This document shows, one piece after another, positions 38,730-47,047 of a stretch of 64,000 nucleotides of DNA. The stretch is taken from assembly GCF_003977605.1 (NCBI RefSeq), contig NZ_RYYU01000001.1, positions 1,192,539 to 1,256,538 of the forward strand, read 5' to 3'. The notes beneath the pieces were generated by a model. It did no database searches and had not been told where the DNA came from. It worked only from the letters and a program-made list of their open reading frames with translations. Both the position numbers and the translations under genes were made by a program. The stretch comes from Prevotella koreensis (GTDB lineage Bacteria; Bacteroidota; Bacteroidia; Bacteroidales; Bacteroidaceae). Each line of letters starts with the position of its first letter. Position 1 is the first letter of the stretch.

Positions 38730-40346
38730 TCATTTATAGCCCGGGTTCTGCTTCATGTTGCCGTTTGCCACAAGATCCTTTGCCGGGATGGCGAAGATGT
38801 TGCGGTATTCTGCGAAGTTTCTGCCCTCGAAAGAGCCACCCTTCCACTGCCAGTTGTAGCCGTTGTTGCCACCGAACTTACCGAAGCGGATAAGAGTAGG
38901 GCGACGTATGCCCTCGAAATAGAACTCGCGACTCCACTCATCGAGAAGATCATCGAGAGAGAACGAACCGGAGTTGCGCTCCTGTGCATGAGCACGTTTG
39001 CGTAGGTCGTTGATACACTTTGTACCCTCTGCTGTGGTATTGTTTCCATTCATGCGTGCTGTAGCCTCAGCGTATGCGAGGTAAGCCTCTGCTACACGGA
39101 ACAGGAAGAAGTCGGTATCGGCAAAAGTAGGATCTTTTCCTGCACTGCCATCTGTCTTGAAGTTTGTGAACTTAGCCACACCGTAACCATCGGTGAACTT
39201 GCCACGTTCGTTATTGTTGAGTTCGCGTCCCACTCCGCAAAACAGCGCACGGTCGTCGCCAGCAATCTCTGCGGTCTCGTAAGACTCCTTCTGAGGAACG
39301 TCACCAATCGGGAAGAATTTCCTTACGAGGTTAGGGCGGGCACGGTTGCCTGACCAACCTATACTGACACCGTTAGTTGCGGCATTGTCATAGGGGTTTG
39401 CATGCATGTTAGCATCGAATGTAGAGGCGATGAGGAACTCGGAGCAACCATACTGTGTGGTGGTGATACCATCGGCAAAGAGCGGCAGCACAGCCTCGTA
39501 AGCAGCATCTGTCTCACCATTGTCGCCCATGAAGAGCATCTGATAAGATGTCCAACGGCCAACGTTTGTGGTGTTGAGACGATAATCTGAAGAAATTACT
39601 TTCTGTGCATATTCGGCAGCCTTGTTCCACTGTGCCGTTCCGGTATATACCTCAGCGTTCAAGTAAAGACGCATCATAAGGAACCATGCGGCAGCCTTAT
39701 CGGCGCGGCCATAGCCTGCATCTGTGGATTTTTTTGCCTTTGGCTCTGCGAGGAGAGGCTCAATTTCAGTGAGTTCTTTCTCAATCCACTCATAAGCAGC
39801 CTTTCTGTCTATCTGCACCGGCTTCTCAATATTCTCGGCGAAAGGAATGTTTCCCCAACCGTCCATCAAAAGATAATACTGCAATGCACGCACGAAACGC
39901 ACCTCGGCAGTCATCGTAGGATTGTAGCCTGAAGCCACCTTGAGATACTGGTTGCAATAACTGATACCCAAAGCCAGACGCTGGTAATACATTGCAAGCA
40001 TCGGGTGAGCAGCATCATAAACGTTATCAATGAACGTTGCAATACCATCGTCGCCCCAACCACAGATTGCCTCGTCTGTGGTAAGTTCGTTAGAGTTCCA
40101 CATCTGGCGTACAAGTCCAGTGAAACCTGCATCCGGATATATTATATCTGTAGAGCCACCACCGGCGTTTCCTTCCATCGCGAGGTTGGCATAACACTTG
40201 TTGAACAAGCCTTCCACCTCGAACTTGGTATCCTTGTTCGGATCGAGCACGTTCTTATCAACATCGAGATCGCCAATACATGACGAGAGCCCCATTGTAA
40301 GAGTCATTGCGGCAGCAGGCAATATATATTTTAATATTCTTTTCAT
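38730..40346 (-). CDS. susD: SusD-like starch-binding lipoprotein (RagB/SusD family)
   Basis: 538 aa. Lipobox MGLSSCIGDLDVD with Cys23. An alpha-helical TPR-type core has the family signatures ALQYYLLMDGWGNIPFAEN around 150 and ADKAAAWFLMMRLYLNAEVY around 220. The C-terminal FRVAEAYLAYAEATARMNGN and DLRKRAHAQ lead to EFYFEGIRRPTLIRFGKFG. It forms the lid of the SusC transporter and binds starch helices. 24 bp after susC; partner assignment by adjacency is secure. Confidence 0.95.
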   Translation of the reverse strand: MKRILKYILPAAAMTLTMGLSSCIGDLDVDKNVLDPNKDTKFEVEGLFNKCYANLAMEGNAGGGSTDIIYPDAGFTGLVRQMWNSNELTTDEAICGWGDDGIATFIDNVYDAAHPMLAMYYQRLALGISYCNQYLKVASGYNPTMTAEVRFVRALQYYLLMDGWGNIPFAENIEKPVQIDRKAAYEWIEKELTEIEPLLAEPKAKKSTDAGYGRADKAAAWFLMMRLYLNAEVYTGTAQWNKAAEYAQKVISSDYRLNTTNVGRWTSYQMLFMGDNGETDAAYEAVLPLFADGITTTQYGCSEFLIASTFDANMHANPYDNAATNGVSIGWSGNRARPNLVRKFFPIGDVPQKESYETAEIAGDDRALFCGVGRELNNNERGKFTDGYGVAKFTNFKTDGSAGKDPTFADTDFFLFRVAEAYLAYAEATARMNGNNTTAEGTKCINDLRKRAHAQERNSGSFSLDDLLDEWSREFYFEGIRRPTLIRFGKFGGNNGYNWQWKGGSFEGRNFAEYRNIFAIPAKDLVANGNMKQNPGYK

Positions 40347-40370
40347 GACTTTTGTCTTATTGATTGTTTA

Positions 40371-43300
40371 TTAGAAATTGAGGTTCAAACCGAGAATGAA
40401 TGAACGTGGACGCGGATATACATTGTTGTCAAGACCTGAAGCAACTTCAGGGTCGAGACCGTCGTAACCGGTTATGGTGCATACATTTGCCACAGTGGCA
40501 TAGATGCGTCCGTTCAAACCATTCCAACCTGCCGACTTGAAGATGTTAGAGAAACTGTAACCAACGGTGATGTTGTCGAACTTCAAGAACGAAGCGTTCT
40601 TAACGTGCATATCAGAAAGGCGGCTCTGCAATCCGTCGTTCTGCCACTTATAGTCGAGCACTGACACCGGACGATTTGCTATGTACAGGCTCTGTGCCCA
40701 CACTGCAGATTTGCTGATGTTGAATGAACCTGCAAACACATCATTATACACATAGTTGCCTATGCTTGCACGAAGAGAGAGACCCAAGTCCCAGTTCTTG
40801 TACTCCAGACGCGATGCCAGACCCATTGTAACAGGAGCGGCAGGGCTCTTATAGAGATACTTGTCTTTCTCGTTTATCTCACCATCGCCGTTACGATCGA
40901 CAACAGCACCCTCTATAGGTTTACCGTTTTTGTCATATACCTGCTGATATACATAGAACGAATTGGCTGCATATCCGGTCTGATTAGCTTGTATAGTTAT
41001 ACCCTGACCTACCTTGCGGTCTGTGTTTGCAACAGGATCGCCGGTAGCAGACACGCCACTGAGGTTTGTAATCTCGTTCTGATTGTAAGTGAAGTTATAG
41101 TCGATAGTCCAGAACCAGTCTTTAGACTGTATTGCCCTCCATCTCAATGAAGCCTCGACACCACTGTTCTTCAGTGAACCGATGTTCTGAACTCCCTCGT
41201 TGGTAAATCCGAACAATGCTGCCAAAGGAGCACGGTTGAGCAAGTCGGTGGTCTTGCGGTAGTACCAGTCAATGCTACCGGAGAGTCTCTGGTCGAGAAT
41301 TCCCCAGTCGAGACCGATGTTATATGTAGTGGTAGTCTCCCACTTCAGTTTGTCGTTATAGTTGTCCGGACGATAGAGTGTACCATCACCTATCATCGGA
41401 TAGAAACCGTTGGTACCGGTGTTGCGTGAGTAAGTAGGAATCCATCCGTAGTCATCGATGATGTCACCGTCCTGCTGTCCTGTCATACCCCAACCTAAAC
41501 GGAGTTTCAAATCAGAAAGCCAGTTTATATCGCGGAAAGCCTTCTCATCCTTGGCCTTCCATGCGAAAGCGAACGATGGGAACCATGCCCAGTGCTCCTT
41601 GAACTTTGAAGAACCGTCGTCACGCACTGTCGCGGTGAACATATAGCGATCAAGGAGAGTATAGTTGGCACGTCCGAAGAAAGAAACAAGGAAGTGCTCC
41701 GACTTGAATTTGTAAGGTGTGTGAGGACGAGCAGTACCTGCGAGTGCAGGATCGTTGTTCGTCTTGGGATAGTAAGAAATATAATCATCGTTTTTCTTGC
41801 GCCAATATCTCTGATACTCATAACCCGCCATAATGTCGAAGTGATGGTTTTCGTTGAAATCCTTGAAATACTGTGCATAGGCACTCAACTGATAGTTACG
41901 GCGCAGATTAAATTCGCTGCCATGATTACCAAAATAGATATTGTCGGCATGTGCAGGCGAAGCGTTCTTGTTTTCGCGCGACTGCAGAATGTCCATACCG
42001 AGAGTAAGGTGAAGTCTCAGGTCTTCGAAACCGTGAACTTTATAGTCGATGTCTGCGCTTCCGATGAACTGACGGTTATATGCTCTGTCGTCCCAAAGTT
42101 TTCTATCGAGCAGTGCGAGTGGGTTCTTTGTGGCAGTATTGATAATGGTGTTAGGCCAACTGCTGTCATTAAGAGATGCACCTCCGGTAGCCCACTGGAA
42201 ATATCCGCCGAAGTTTGAGAGAGTGCGGTCACTTATTCCGCTGTGGAATTTAGAAGTGAACTTGTATGGATCCTGTGTAGGGTCGAAAGATAGTGCTGCA
42301 CCGATGGCACCGGTGTTTGCATAACTTGACTTCGCATACATACCCTTTGCATTGAGGTTGAGCACCAAATGGTCGTCCAACAGCGATGGGTTAAGATTTA
42401 CCGATGTCGTTACACGCTTGTAATCAGAAGTTCTCAAGATACCCTGCTGATTGGTGAAGCCTGCCGAAATGCGGTATGGCAGTTTGCTTCCCACAGAACC
42501 TGACAGCGTAATATTGTGGTCTTGACTAACCGCAGTGCGGTAGATAAGATCCTGCCAGTTGGTGTTTGCGGTACCGAGATAACTGTATGGTTCGCTGTCT
42601 GTTCCGAACACATCGGCGATGAACTTACGATACTGTGTTGCGTCCATCACTTTGATTGTCTTCTGCTTCATGCTCACGGTAGCACTTCCAGAGTAAGAAA
42701 CCGACAACGGCTGGCCGCGTCGTCCTTTCTTGGTAGTAATGATGATTACACCGTTAGAACCACGGCTACCATAGATAGCAGTGGCAGAAGCATCCTTAAG
42801 CACGTTGAACGACTCAATGTCCTGAGGATTCACAGAAGCGAGAAGGTTGCTTACACCACCAACTCCCTGATTGTCCATTGCAAGTCCGTCGATTACTACG
42901 AGCGGGTCGTTGCTCGCGCTGAGCGAAGAACCACCGCGCACACGGATTTGCGAACCGCCACCGGGAGTTCCGTCACCCACAGTCACATTCACACCGGCAA
43001 CCTTGCCCGCGAGCATGTCCTGTGCACTGACAACCACACCCTTATTCTTGCCGTCCGGCTTAAGCGCAGTCACGCTACCTGTAAGGTCGCTCTTCTTTAC
43101 CGCACCATAACCGATTACCACGACCTCATTAAGAGACTGTGCTGCATCTTCCTGCATAGTAATTACCATATTTGGCGACGCAGAAACTTTAGAGTCTTGA
43201 TATCCTATATAGGAAATCGTGAGAGTGGCTCCTACAGGAGCCTCGATAGTGAAGTTACCGTCAAAATCGGTAATGGCACCACCTGCATGTCCATCAACAC

Positions 43301-43451
43301 GAACAGTGGCACCGATTACTGGCTCGCCGGCAGCATCCTTGACTTGACCCGACACAGTATTCTGCTGCGCAAAGGCCCCGACAGATAGGAACAGCCCTAA
43401 CAAGAGGGTAAGAACCCGCATAGGGATTCTAACTTTTACCTGTTTCATCAT
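40371..43451 (-). CDS. susC: SusC-like TonB-dependent starch oligosaccharide transporter
   Basis: 1026 aa. Signal peptide (VLTLLLGLFLSVGAFAQQ), then a carboxypeptidase-like domain at about 33-110 (VSGQVKDAAGEPVIGATVRV). A SusC-type TonB box LNEVVVIGYGAVKKSDLTG and a plug (GVNVTVGDGTPGGGSQIRVR, DPLVVIDG) precede a 22-strand barrel that ends PRPRSFILGLNLNF. It imports maltooligosaccharides across the outer membrane with TonB energy. First gene of susCDEF; the operator is 198 bp upstream of its start codon, shared with divergent lacI. Confidence 0.95.
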   Translation of the reverse strand: MMKQVKVRIPMRVLTLLLGLFLSVGAFAQQNTVSGQVKDAAGEPVIGATVRVDGHAGGAITDFDGNFTIEAPVGATLTISYIGYQDSKVSASPNMVITMQEDAAQSLNEVVVIGYGAVKKSDLTGSVTALKPDGKNKGVVVSAQDMLAGKVAGVNVTVGDGTPGGGSQIRVRGGSSLSASNDPLVVIDGLAMDNQGVGGVSNLLASVNPQDIESFNVLKDASATAIYGSRGSNGVIIITTKKGRRGQPLSVSYSGSATVSMKQKTIKVMDATQYRKFIADVFGTDSEPYSYLGTANTNWQDLIYRTAVSQDHNITLSGSVGSKLPYRISAGFTNQQGILRTSDYKRVTTSVNLNPSLLDDHLVLNLNAKGMYAKSSYANTGAIGAALSFDPTQDPYKFTSKFHSGISDRTLSNFGGYFQWATGGASLNDSSWPNTIINTATKNPLALLDRKLWDDRAYNRQFIGSADIDYKVHGFEDLRLHLTLGMDILQSRENKNASPAHADNIYFGNHGSEFNLRRNYQLSAYAQYFKDFNENHHFDIMAGYEYQRYWRKKNDDYISYYPKTNNDPALAGTARPHTPYKFKSEHFLVSFFGRANYTLLDRYMFTATVRDDGSSKFKEHWAWFPSFAFAWKAKDEKAFRDINWLSDLKLRLGWGMTGQQDGDIIDDYGWIPTYSRNTGTNGFYPMIGDGTLYRPDNYNDKLKWETTTTYNIGLDWGILDQRLSGSIDWYYRKTTDLLNRAPLAALFGFTNEGVQNIGSLKNSGVEASLRWRAIQSKDWFWTIDYNFTYNQNEITNLSGVSATGDPVANTDRKVGQGITIQANQTGYAANSFYVYQQVYDKNGKPIEGAVVDRNGDGEINEKDKYLYKSPAAPVTMGLASRLEYKNWDLGLSLRASIGNYVYNDVFAGSFNISKSAVWAQSLYIANRPVSVLDYKWQNDGLQSRLSDMHVKNASFLKFDNITVGYSFSNIFKSAGWNGLNGRIYATVANVCTITGYDGLDPEVASGLDNNVYPRPRSFILGLNLNF

Positions 43452-43586
43452 TTACATTGTTTTTTTAAGTTAGTGATTTATTACAAAAATTATTTTTATA
43501 ATTCTGATTATCAATTCAATCCTTAGGTCAACAGGCTTTTCATGAGCCCATAGTTTGATTATGCCCATCATAGGCGTTTCACTTTG

Positions 43587-43594
43587 CAAAATTA
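43587..43594 (-). promoter_or_regulatory. Predicted susC -7 box (TAATTTTG)
   Basis: Minus-strand TAATTTTG followed by CAAAG, giving a leader of about 130 nt. Its centre is exactly 66 bp from the operator centre. Confidence 0.6.
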
Positions 43595-43648
43595 ACTTTA
43601 AAAATGTTACACAACACCTCTTTTACTAATAAATTTCACTATTTTTGT

Positions 43649-43664
43649 ATGCAAACGTTTGCGC
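43649..43664 (+). promoter_or_regulatory. LacI-family operator between susC and lacI
   Basis: ATGCAAACGTTTGCGC, palindromic core 43651-43662. It lies almost midway between the predicted susC and lacI -7 boxes (66 and 65 bp from their centres). Same 16-mer as at 27968 and 36090. Confidence 0.9.
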
Positions 43665-43717
43665 ATTATTATCTCTATAAAGACATATAAGGTACGCGCG
43701 TTCTATAAAAAATTAGA

Positions 43718-43725
43718 TAAATTTG
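43718..43725 (+). promoter_or_regulatory. Predicted lacI-family gene -7 box (TAAATTTG)
   Basis: TAAATTTG followed by CACC, 59 bp before the regulator start codon. It faces away from susC. Confidence 0.55.
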
Positions 43726-43783
43726 CACCTATCAAAACGATATTGTGCAACAATTACGCACTTACCTTATTTAGAAAACTACA

Positions 43784-44815
43784 ATGGAAACAAATGAAAG
43801 CACATCGATAACGATGAAGGACATCGCACGCGAATTGGGCGTGTCGGTGGCCACGGTGTCGCGTGCGCTGAAAGACAGTCCACGAATAAGTACCAAGCAG
43901 AAGGAGCGAATAAAAACATTTGCTCGCGAACACAACTTCTACCCCAACCTCACAGCAGAAAAACTGCGCCACAATCGCGTGCGACCGTCAAATATCATCG
44001 GCGTGATAATTCCGCAGATAGCGCACTATTATTTCTCTACAATACTGTCTGGAATAGAGAAGCAGGCAAGGATCAGGGGTTATAACATAATCGTGGCGCA
44101 AAGCGAAGAACGATACGACCTTGAGAAAATTATATGCGAACACTTCATCGAGAACCGTGTTTGCGGCATCATTGTATCGCAAGCAAAGGACACTGTGAAG
44201 TACGACCACTTCGAGAAACTTAACCAAATGGGCATCCCTGTAGTGTTCTACGACCGCATCTGCACCGGCATTAATGCCAACAGAGTGGTGGTAGATGACT
44301 ACATGGGGGCATTCACTGCCGTTACACACCTCATCGAGACCGGTTGCCGACGCATCGCATTCTACGGTTCATCTATGACCCTTGAAATATCAAAGAACAG
44401 ATATAACGGCTACCGCGATGCTCTGCTGCGCCACGGATTGAAGGCCGACAGTTCGCTGGAGTTCATCTGTGACAACCGCGAAGATGCAGAAGAAATCACA
44501 CCTAAGGTACTGAAACGCCATGACCGCCCCGATGCTTTCTTCGCCATAAACGATGACACGGCAATAGCCATACTATATACGGCGAAGCGCATGGGACTGA
44601 AAGTGCCCGAAGAGGTGAGCATATGCGGATTTACCAACGGCGAGCGTGCCGTAGCATGCGACCCTATGCTGACAACCGTTGAACAACGCGGGCACATGGT
44701 TGGAGAAGAGGCCGTCGATGTTCTCTTGGCCCACGTGGAGGGACTCTTGCCCAAAGGAAAGGTAGAAAAGAAAGTGGTGAGAACCCGACTCGTGGTGAGA
44801 GGAACTACAAAATAA
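43784..44815 (+). CDS. LacI-family maltose/starch regulator
   Basis: 343 aa. N-terminal LacI helix-turn-helix at about 11-35 (MKDIARELGVSVATVSRALK) and hinge helix around 55-65 (NLTAEKLRHNR). A periplasmic-binding-type effector domain follows, with IGVIIPQIAHYYFSTILSGI, RVVVDDYMGAFTAVTHLIE, DAFFAINDDTAIAIL and VSICGFTNGERAVACDP. It should bind ATGCAAACGTTTGCGC at three promoters and its own. Those sites lie upstream of the predicted -33 regions, which suits activation better than simple blocking. The effector is probably a maltodextrin or related sugar. Followed after 31 bp by the MFS sugar transporter. Confidence 0.92.
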   Translation: METNESTSITMKDIARELGVSVATVSRALKDSPRISTKQKERIKTFAREHNFYPNLTAEKLRHNRVRPSNIIGVIIPQIAHYYFSTILSGIEKQARIRGYNIIVAQSEERYDLEKIICEHFIENRVCGIIVSQAKDTVKYDHFEKLNQMGIPVVFYDRICTGINANRVVVDDYMGAFTAVTHLIETGCRRIAFYGSSMTLEISKNRYNGYRDALLRHGLKADSSLEFICDNREDAEEITPKVLKRHDRPDAFFAINDDTAIAILYTAKRMGLKVPEEVSICGFTNGERAVACDPMLTTVEQRGHMVGEEAVDVLLAHVEGLLPKGKVEKKVVRTRLVVRGTTK

Positions 44816-44846
44816 CAGAATATAACAACAAAATAAAATAACAATA

Positions 44847-46145
44847 ATGGAAAAACCAAATTTAAAATTCTCACAACTATGGAATCTTAGTTTCGGATTC
44901 TTCGGCGTGCAAATAGCATACGCCCTGCAAAGCGGCAACATCTCGCGAATATTCCGCACCCTCGGAGCCGACCCTCACGACTTGAGTTTCTTTTGGATTC
45001 TACCACCACTCATGGGAATCCTCGTGCAACCTATCGTGGGAACGCTCTCTGACAGAACGTGGACACGCTTCGGACGACGCATACCTTATCTCTTCGCAGG
45101 TGCTGCAGTGGCAGTGGCAGTGATGTGCCTGTTGCCCAATTCCGGTTCGTTCGGAATGGCGGTGAGCACGGCTCTCATCTTCGGACTAATATCGCTGATG
45201 CTTCTTGACACCAGCATCAACATGGCCATGCAACCGTTCAAAATGTTAGTGGGCGACATGGTGAACGAAAAACAGAAGGCTAAGGCATACTCCATTCAGT
45301 CGTTCCTCTGCAACGCCGGCTCGGTGGTGGGCTTCGTGTTTCCGTTCTTCTTCACATGGATAGGACTGAAGAACGTGGCTCCTGAAGGAGTAGTGCCCGA
45401 CTCTGTGATATGGTCGTTCTACATCGGTGCGGCGATACTTATTCTCTGTGTTATCTACACCGTAATAAAAGTGCGTGAATGGAATCCGCAGGAATATCGC
45501 CAATACAACCCCACTAACGAAGAAAAAGAAAAGAGTGCCAACTGGATAACACTACTGAAGAACGCCCCGACCACTTTTTGGCGCGTAGGACTGGTTCAGT
45601 TTTTCTGCTGGGGTGCGTTCCTTTATATGTGGACATACGTGGTTGATGCCGTCTCCGAAACAGTTTGGTACACGACCGACCCTGCATCGGAATCTTATCA
45701 GATAGCAGGCAACTGGACAGGTATTCTCTATGCCATACAGGCAATGGGCTCGGTGGTATGGGCCATGATTCTACCTCGTTTCAGCAATATGAAGATGGCA
45801 TACGCCGTTAGTCTGCTGTTGGGTGGTCTCGGTTTCGCACTGATTCCGTTCGTACACGACCAGTACTTGCAGATTGGCCCCTTCCTCCTCATCGGCTGTG
45901 CTTGGGCTGCAATGCTGGCAATGCCATTCACTTTCGTCACCAATGCTCTGCAAGGCTACGGCCACATGGGTGCATATCTCGGTTTGTTCAACGGTACGAT
46001 ATGCGTTCCGCAGATAGTGGCGGCACTCGTCGGAGGACAGATACTGAACCTCGTTGGCTCTCATCAGAGCAACATGATGATTGTGTCTGCTGCTTTCCTT
46101 GTTATCGGTGCGTTATGCGTGAGCGTTATAAATGATAAGCGATGA
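44847..46145 (+). CDS. MFS transporter, SLC45-like maltose/glucoside type
   Basis: 432 aa with about 12 membrane segments. The start KLSQ-like LKFSQLWNLSFGFFGVQIAY and ALQSGNISRIFRTLG, then PLMGILVQPIVGTLSDRTWTRFGRRIPYL, resemble bacterial relatives of the SLC45 sucrose/maltose carriers found next to malQ-type genes. It probably moves maltose or glucose from periplasm to cytoplasm. Co-transcribed with the regulator (31-bp gap). The stop codon TGA lies inside the first unit of a 7-bp repeat array, so the last residues (DKR) may be repeat-derived. Confidence 0.88.
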   Translation: MEKPNLKFSQLWNLSFGFFGVQIAYALQSGNISRIFRTLGADPHDLSFFWILPPLMGILVQPIVGTLSDRTWTRFGRRIPYLFAGAAVAVAVMCLLPNSGSFGMAVSTALIFGLISLMLLDTSINMAMQPFKMLVGDMVNEKQKAKAYSIQSFLCNAGSVVGFVFPFFFTWIGLKNVAPEGVVPDSVIWSFYIGAAILILCVIYTVIKVREWNPQEYRQYNPTNEEKEKSANWITLLKNAPTTFWRVGLVQFFCWGAFLYMWTYVVDAVSETVWYTTDPASESYQIAGNWTGILYAIQAMGSVVWAMILPRFSNMKMAYAVSLLLGGLGFALIPFVHDQYLQIGPFLLIGCAWAAMLAMPFTFVTNALQGYGHMGAYLGLFNGTICVPQIVAALVGGQILNLVGSHQSNMMIVSAAFLVIGALCVSVINDKR

Positions 46146-46255
46146 GCGATGAGCGATGAGCGATGAGCGTTGAGCGATGAGCGATGAGCGATGAGCGTTG
46201 AGCGATGAGCGATGAGCGATGAGCGATGAGTGATGAACGTTGAGCAATGAGCGTT
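46138..46255 (+). repeat. 7-bp GATGAGC/GTTGAGC array
   Basis: About 16 consecutive heptads of the types GATGAGC and GTTGAGC, becoming irregular (GATGAGT, GATGAAC) at the right end. It starts at the MFS stop codon and ends 23 bp before ispD. The repeat-derived open frames on the minus strand are not genes. Confidence 0.93.
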
Positions 46256-46277
46256 GGACAAACCAAAGGATATTAAA

Positions 46278-46988
46278 ATGAAGAGCGATAATAACCGCAT
46301 TACAGACTATGCCATCATCCTCGGCGGCGGCAAGGGACTGCGAATGGGCAACGATGTACCGAAGCAGTTTCTGCCCGTGGGTGACATCCCGATACTGATG
46401 CGCACTATACGCAGGTTTCGGGAATACAGCAGCACGCTGAAGATAATACTCGTACTGCCCGAAAGACGACATGAGCATTGGGCACGACTGTGCGAGGATT
46501 ACGGCTTCTGTGAAAACTACGAGATTGCCAATGGCGGCGAAACGCGCTTCCACTCCATAAGAAACGGACTGGCTCACGTGCCCGACAATGCCGAAGGAGT
46601 GGTGGCCGTCCACGATGGTGTGCGCCCCTTCCCAAGCGTTGAGGTGATTGACCGCTGCTTCGAGACGGCACGCAGAGAGGGTTCGGCAGTGCCGGTAACG
46701 GATGTTATTGAGACATTGCGTCACGTAAGTAACAATGGAACATCGGCTACGGTGCCACGCAACGAATACCGATTGGTGCAGACACCACAGGCTTTCGACA
46801 TACAACTCCATAAACGTGCATACCGGCAGGATTACAACGATGGTTTTACCGATGATGCTTCAGTGGTTGAGTCGCTCGGACATGACATAACACTCGTTGA
46901 AGGAAACCGAGAAAACATAAAGATTACAACACCTTTCGATATGTGCATCGCGGAAGTAATAGCCGCGCAACAACAGACGCGAGGGTAA
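46278..46988 (+). CDS. ispD: 2-C-methyl-D-erythritol 4-phosphate cytidylyltransferase
   Basis: 236 aa. Third enzyme of the non-mevalonate isoprenoid route: makes CDP-methylerythritol. The nucleotide-binding start YAIILGGGKGLRMGNDVPKQFL, the catalytic VAVHDGVRPFPS around 110, and ENIKITTPFDMCIAEVI at the end are IspD signatures. The start at 46278 is chosen because AAAGGAT precedes it; the longer frame would need a TTG at 46254 inside repeat DNA. A second, more distant family member is at 57098-57817. IspD is preferred here because it stands alone, without glycan genes. Confidence 0.85.
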   Translation: MKSDNNRITDYAIILGGGKGLRMGNDVPKQFLPVGDIPILMRTIRRFREYSSTLKIILVLPERRHEHWARLCEDYGFCENYEIANGGETRFHSIRNGLAHVPDNAEGVVAVHDGVRPFPSVEVIDRCFETARREGSAVPVTDVIETLRHVSNNGTSATVPRNEYRLVQTPQAFDIQLHKRAYRQDYNDGFTDDASVVESLGHDITLVEGNRENIKITTPFDMCIAEVIAAQQQTRG

Positions 46989-47047
46989 GTATAACCTGCC
47001 AAGCACGATAATTCAAGGGGAGCAATCTTCAAACTAAAAACAACTCC

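Noticed and set aside
46064..46811. Minus-strand frames encoding repeated SSLIAHR or SSLNAHR peptides
   Set aside because: They are the 7-bp array read in a stop-free direction and overlap ispD antisense; no start signal or homology.
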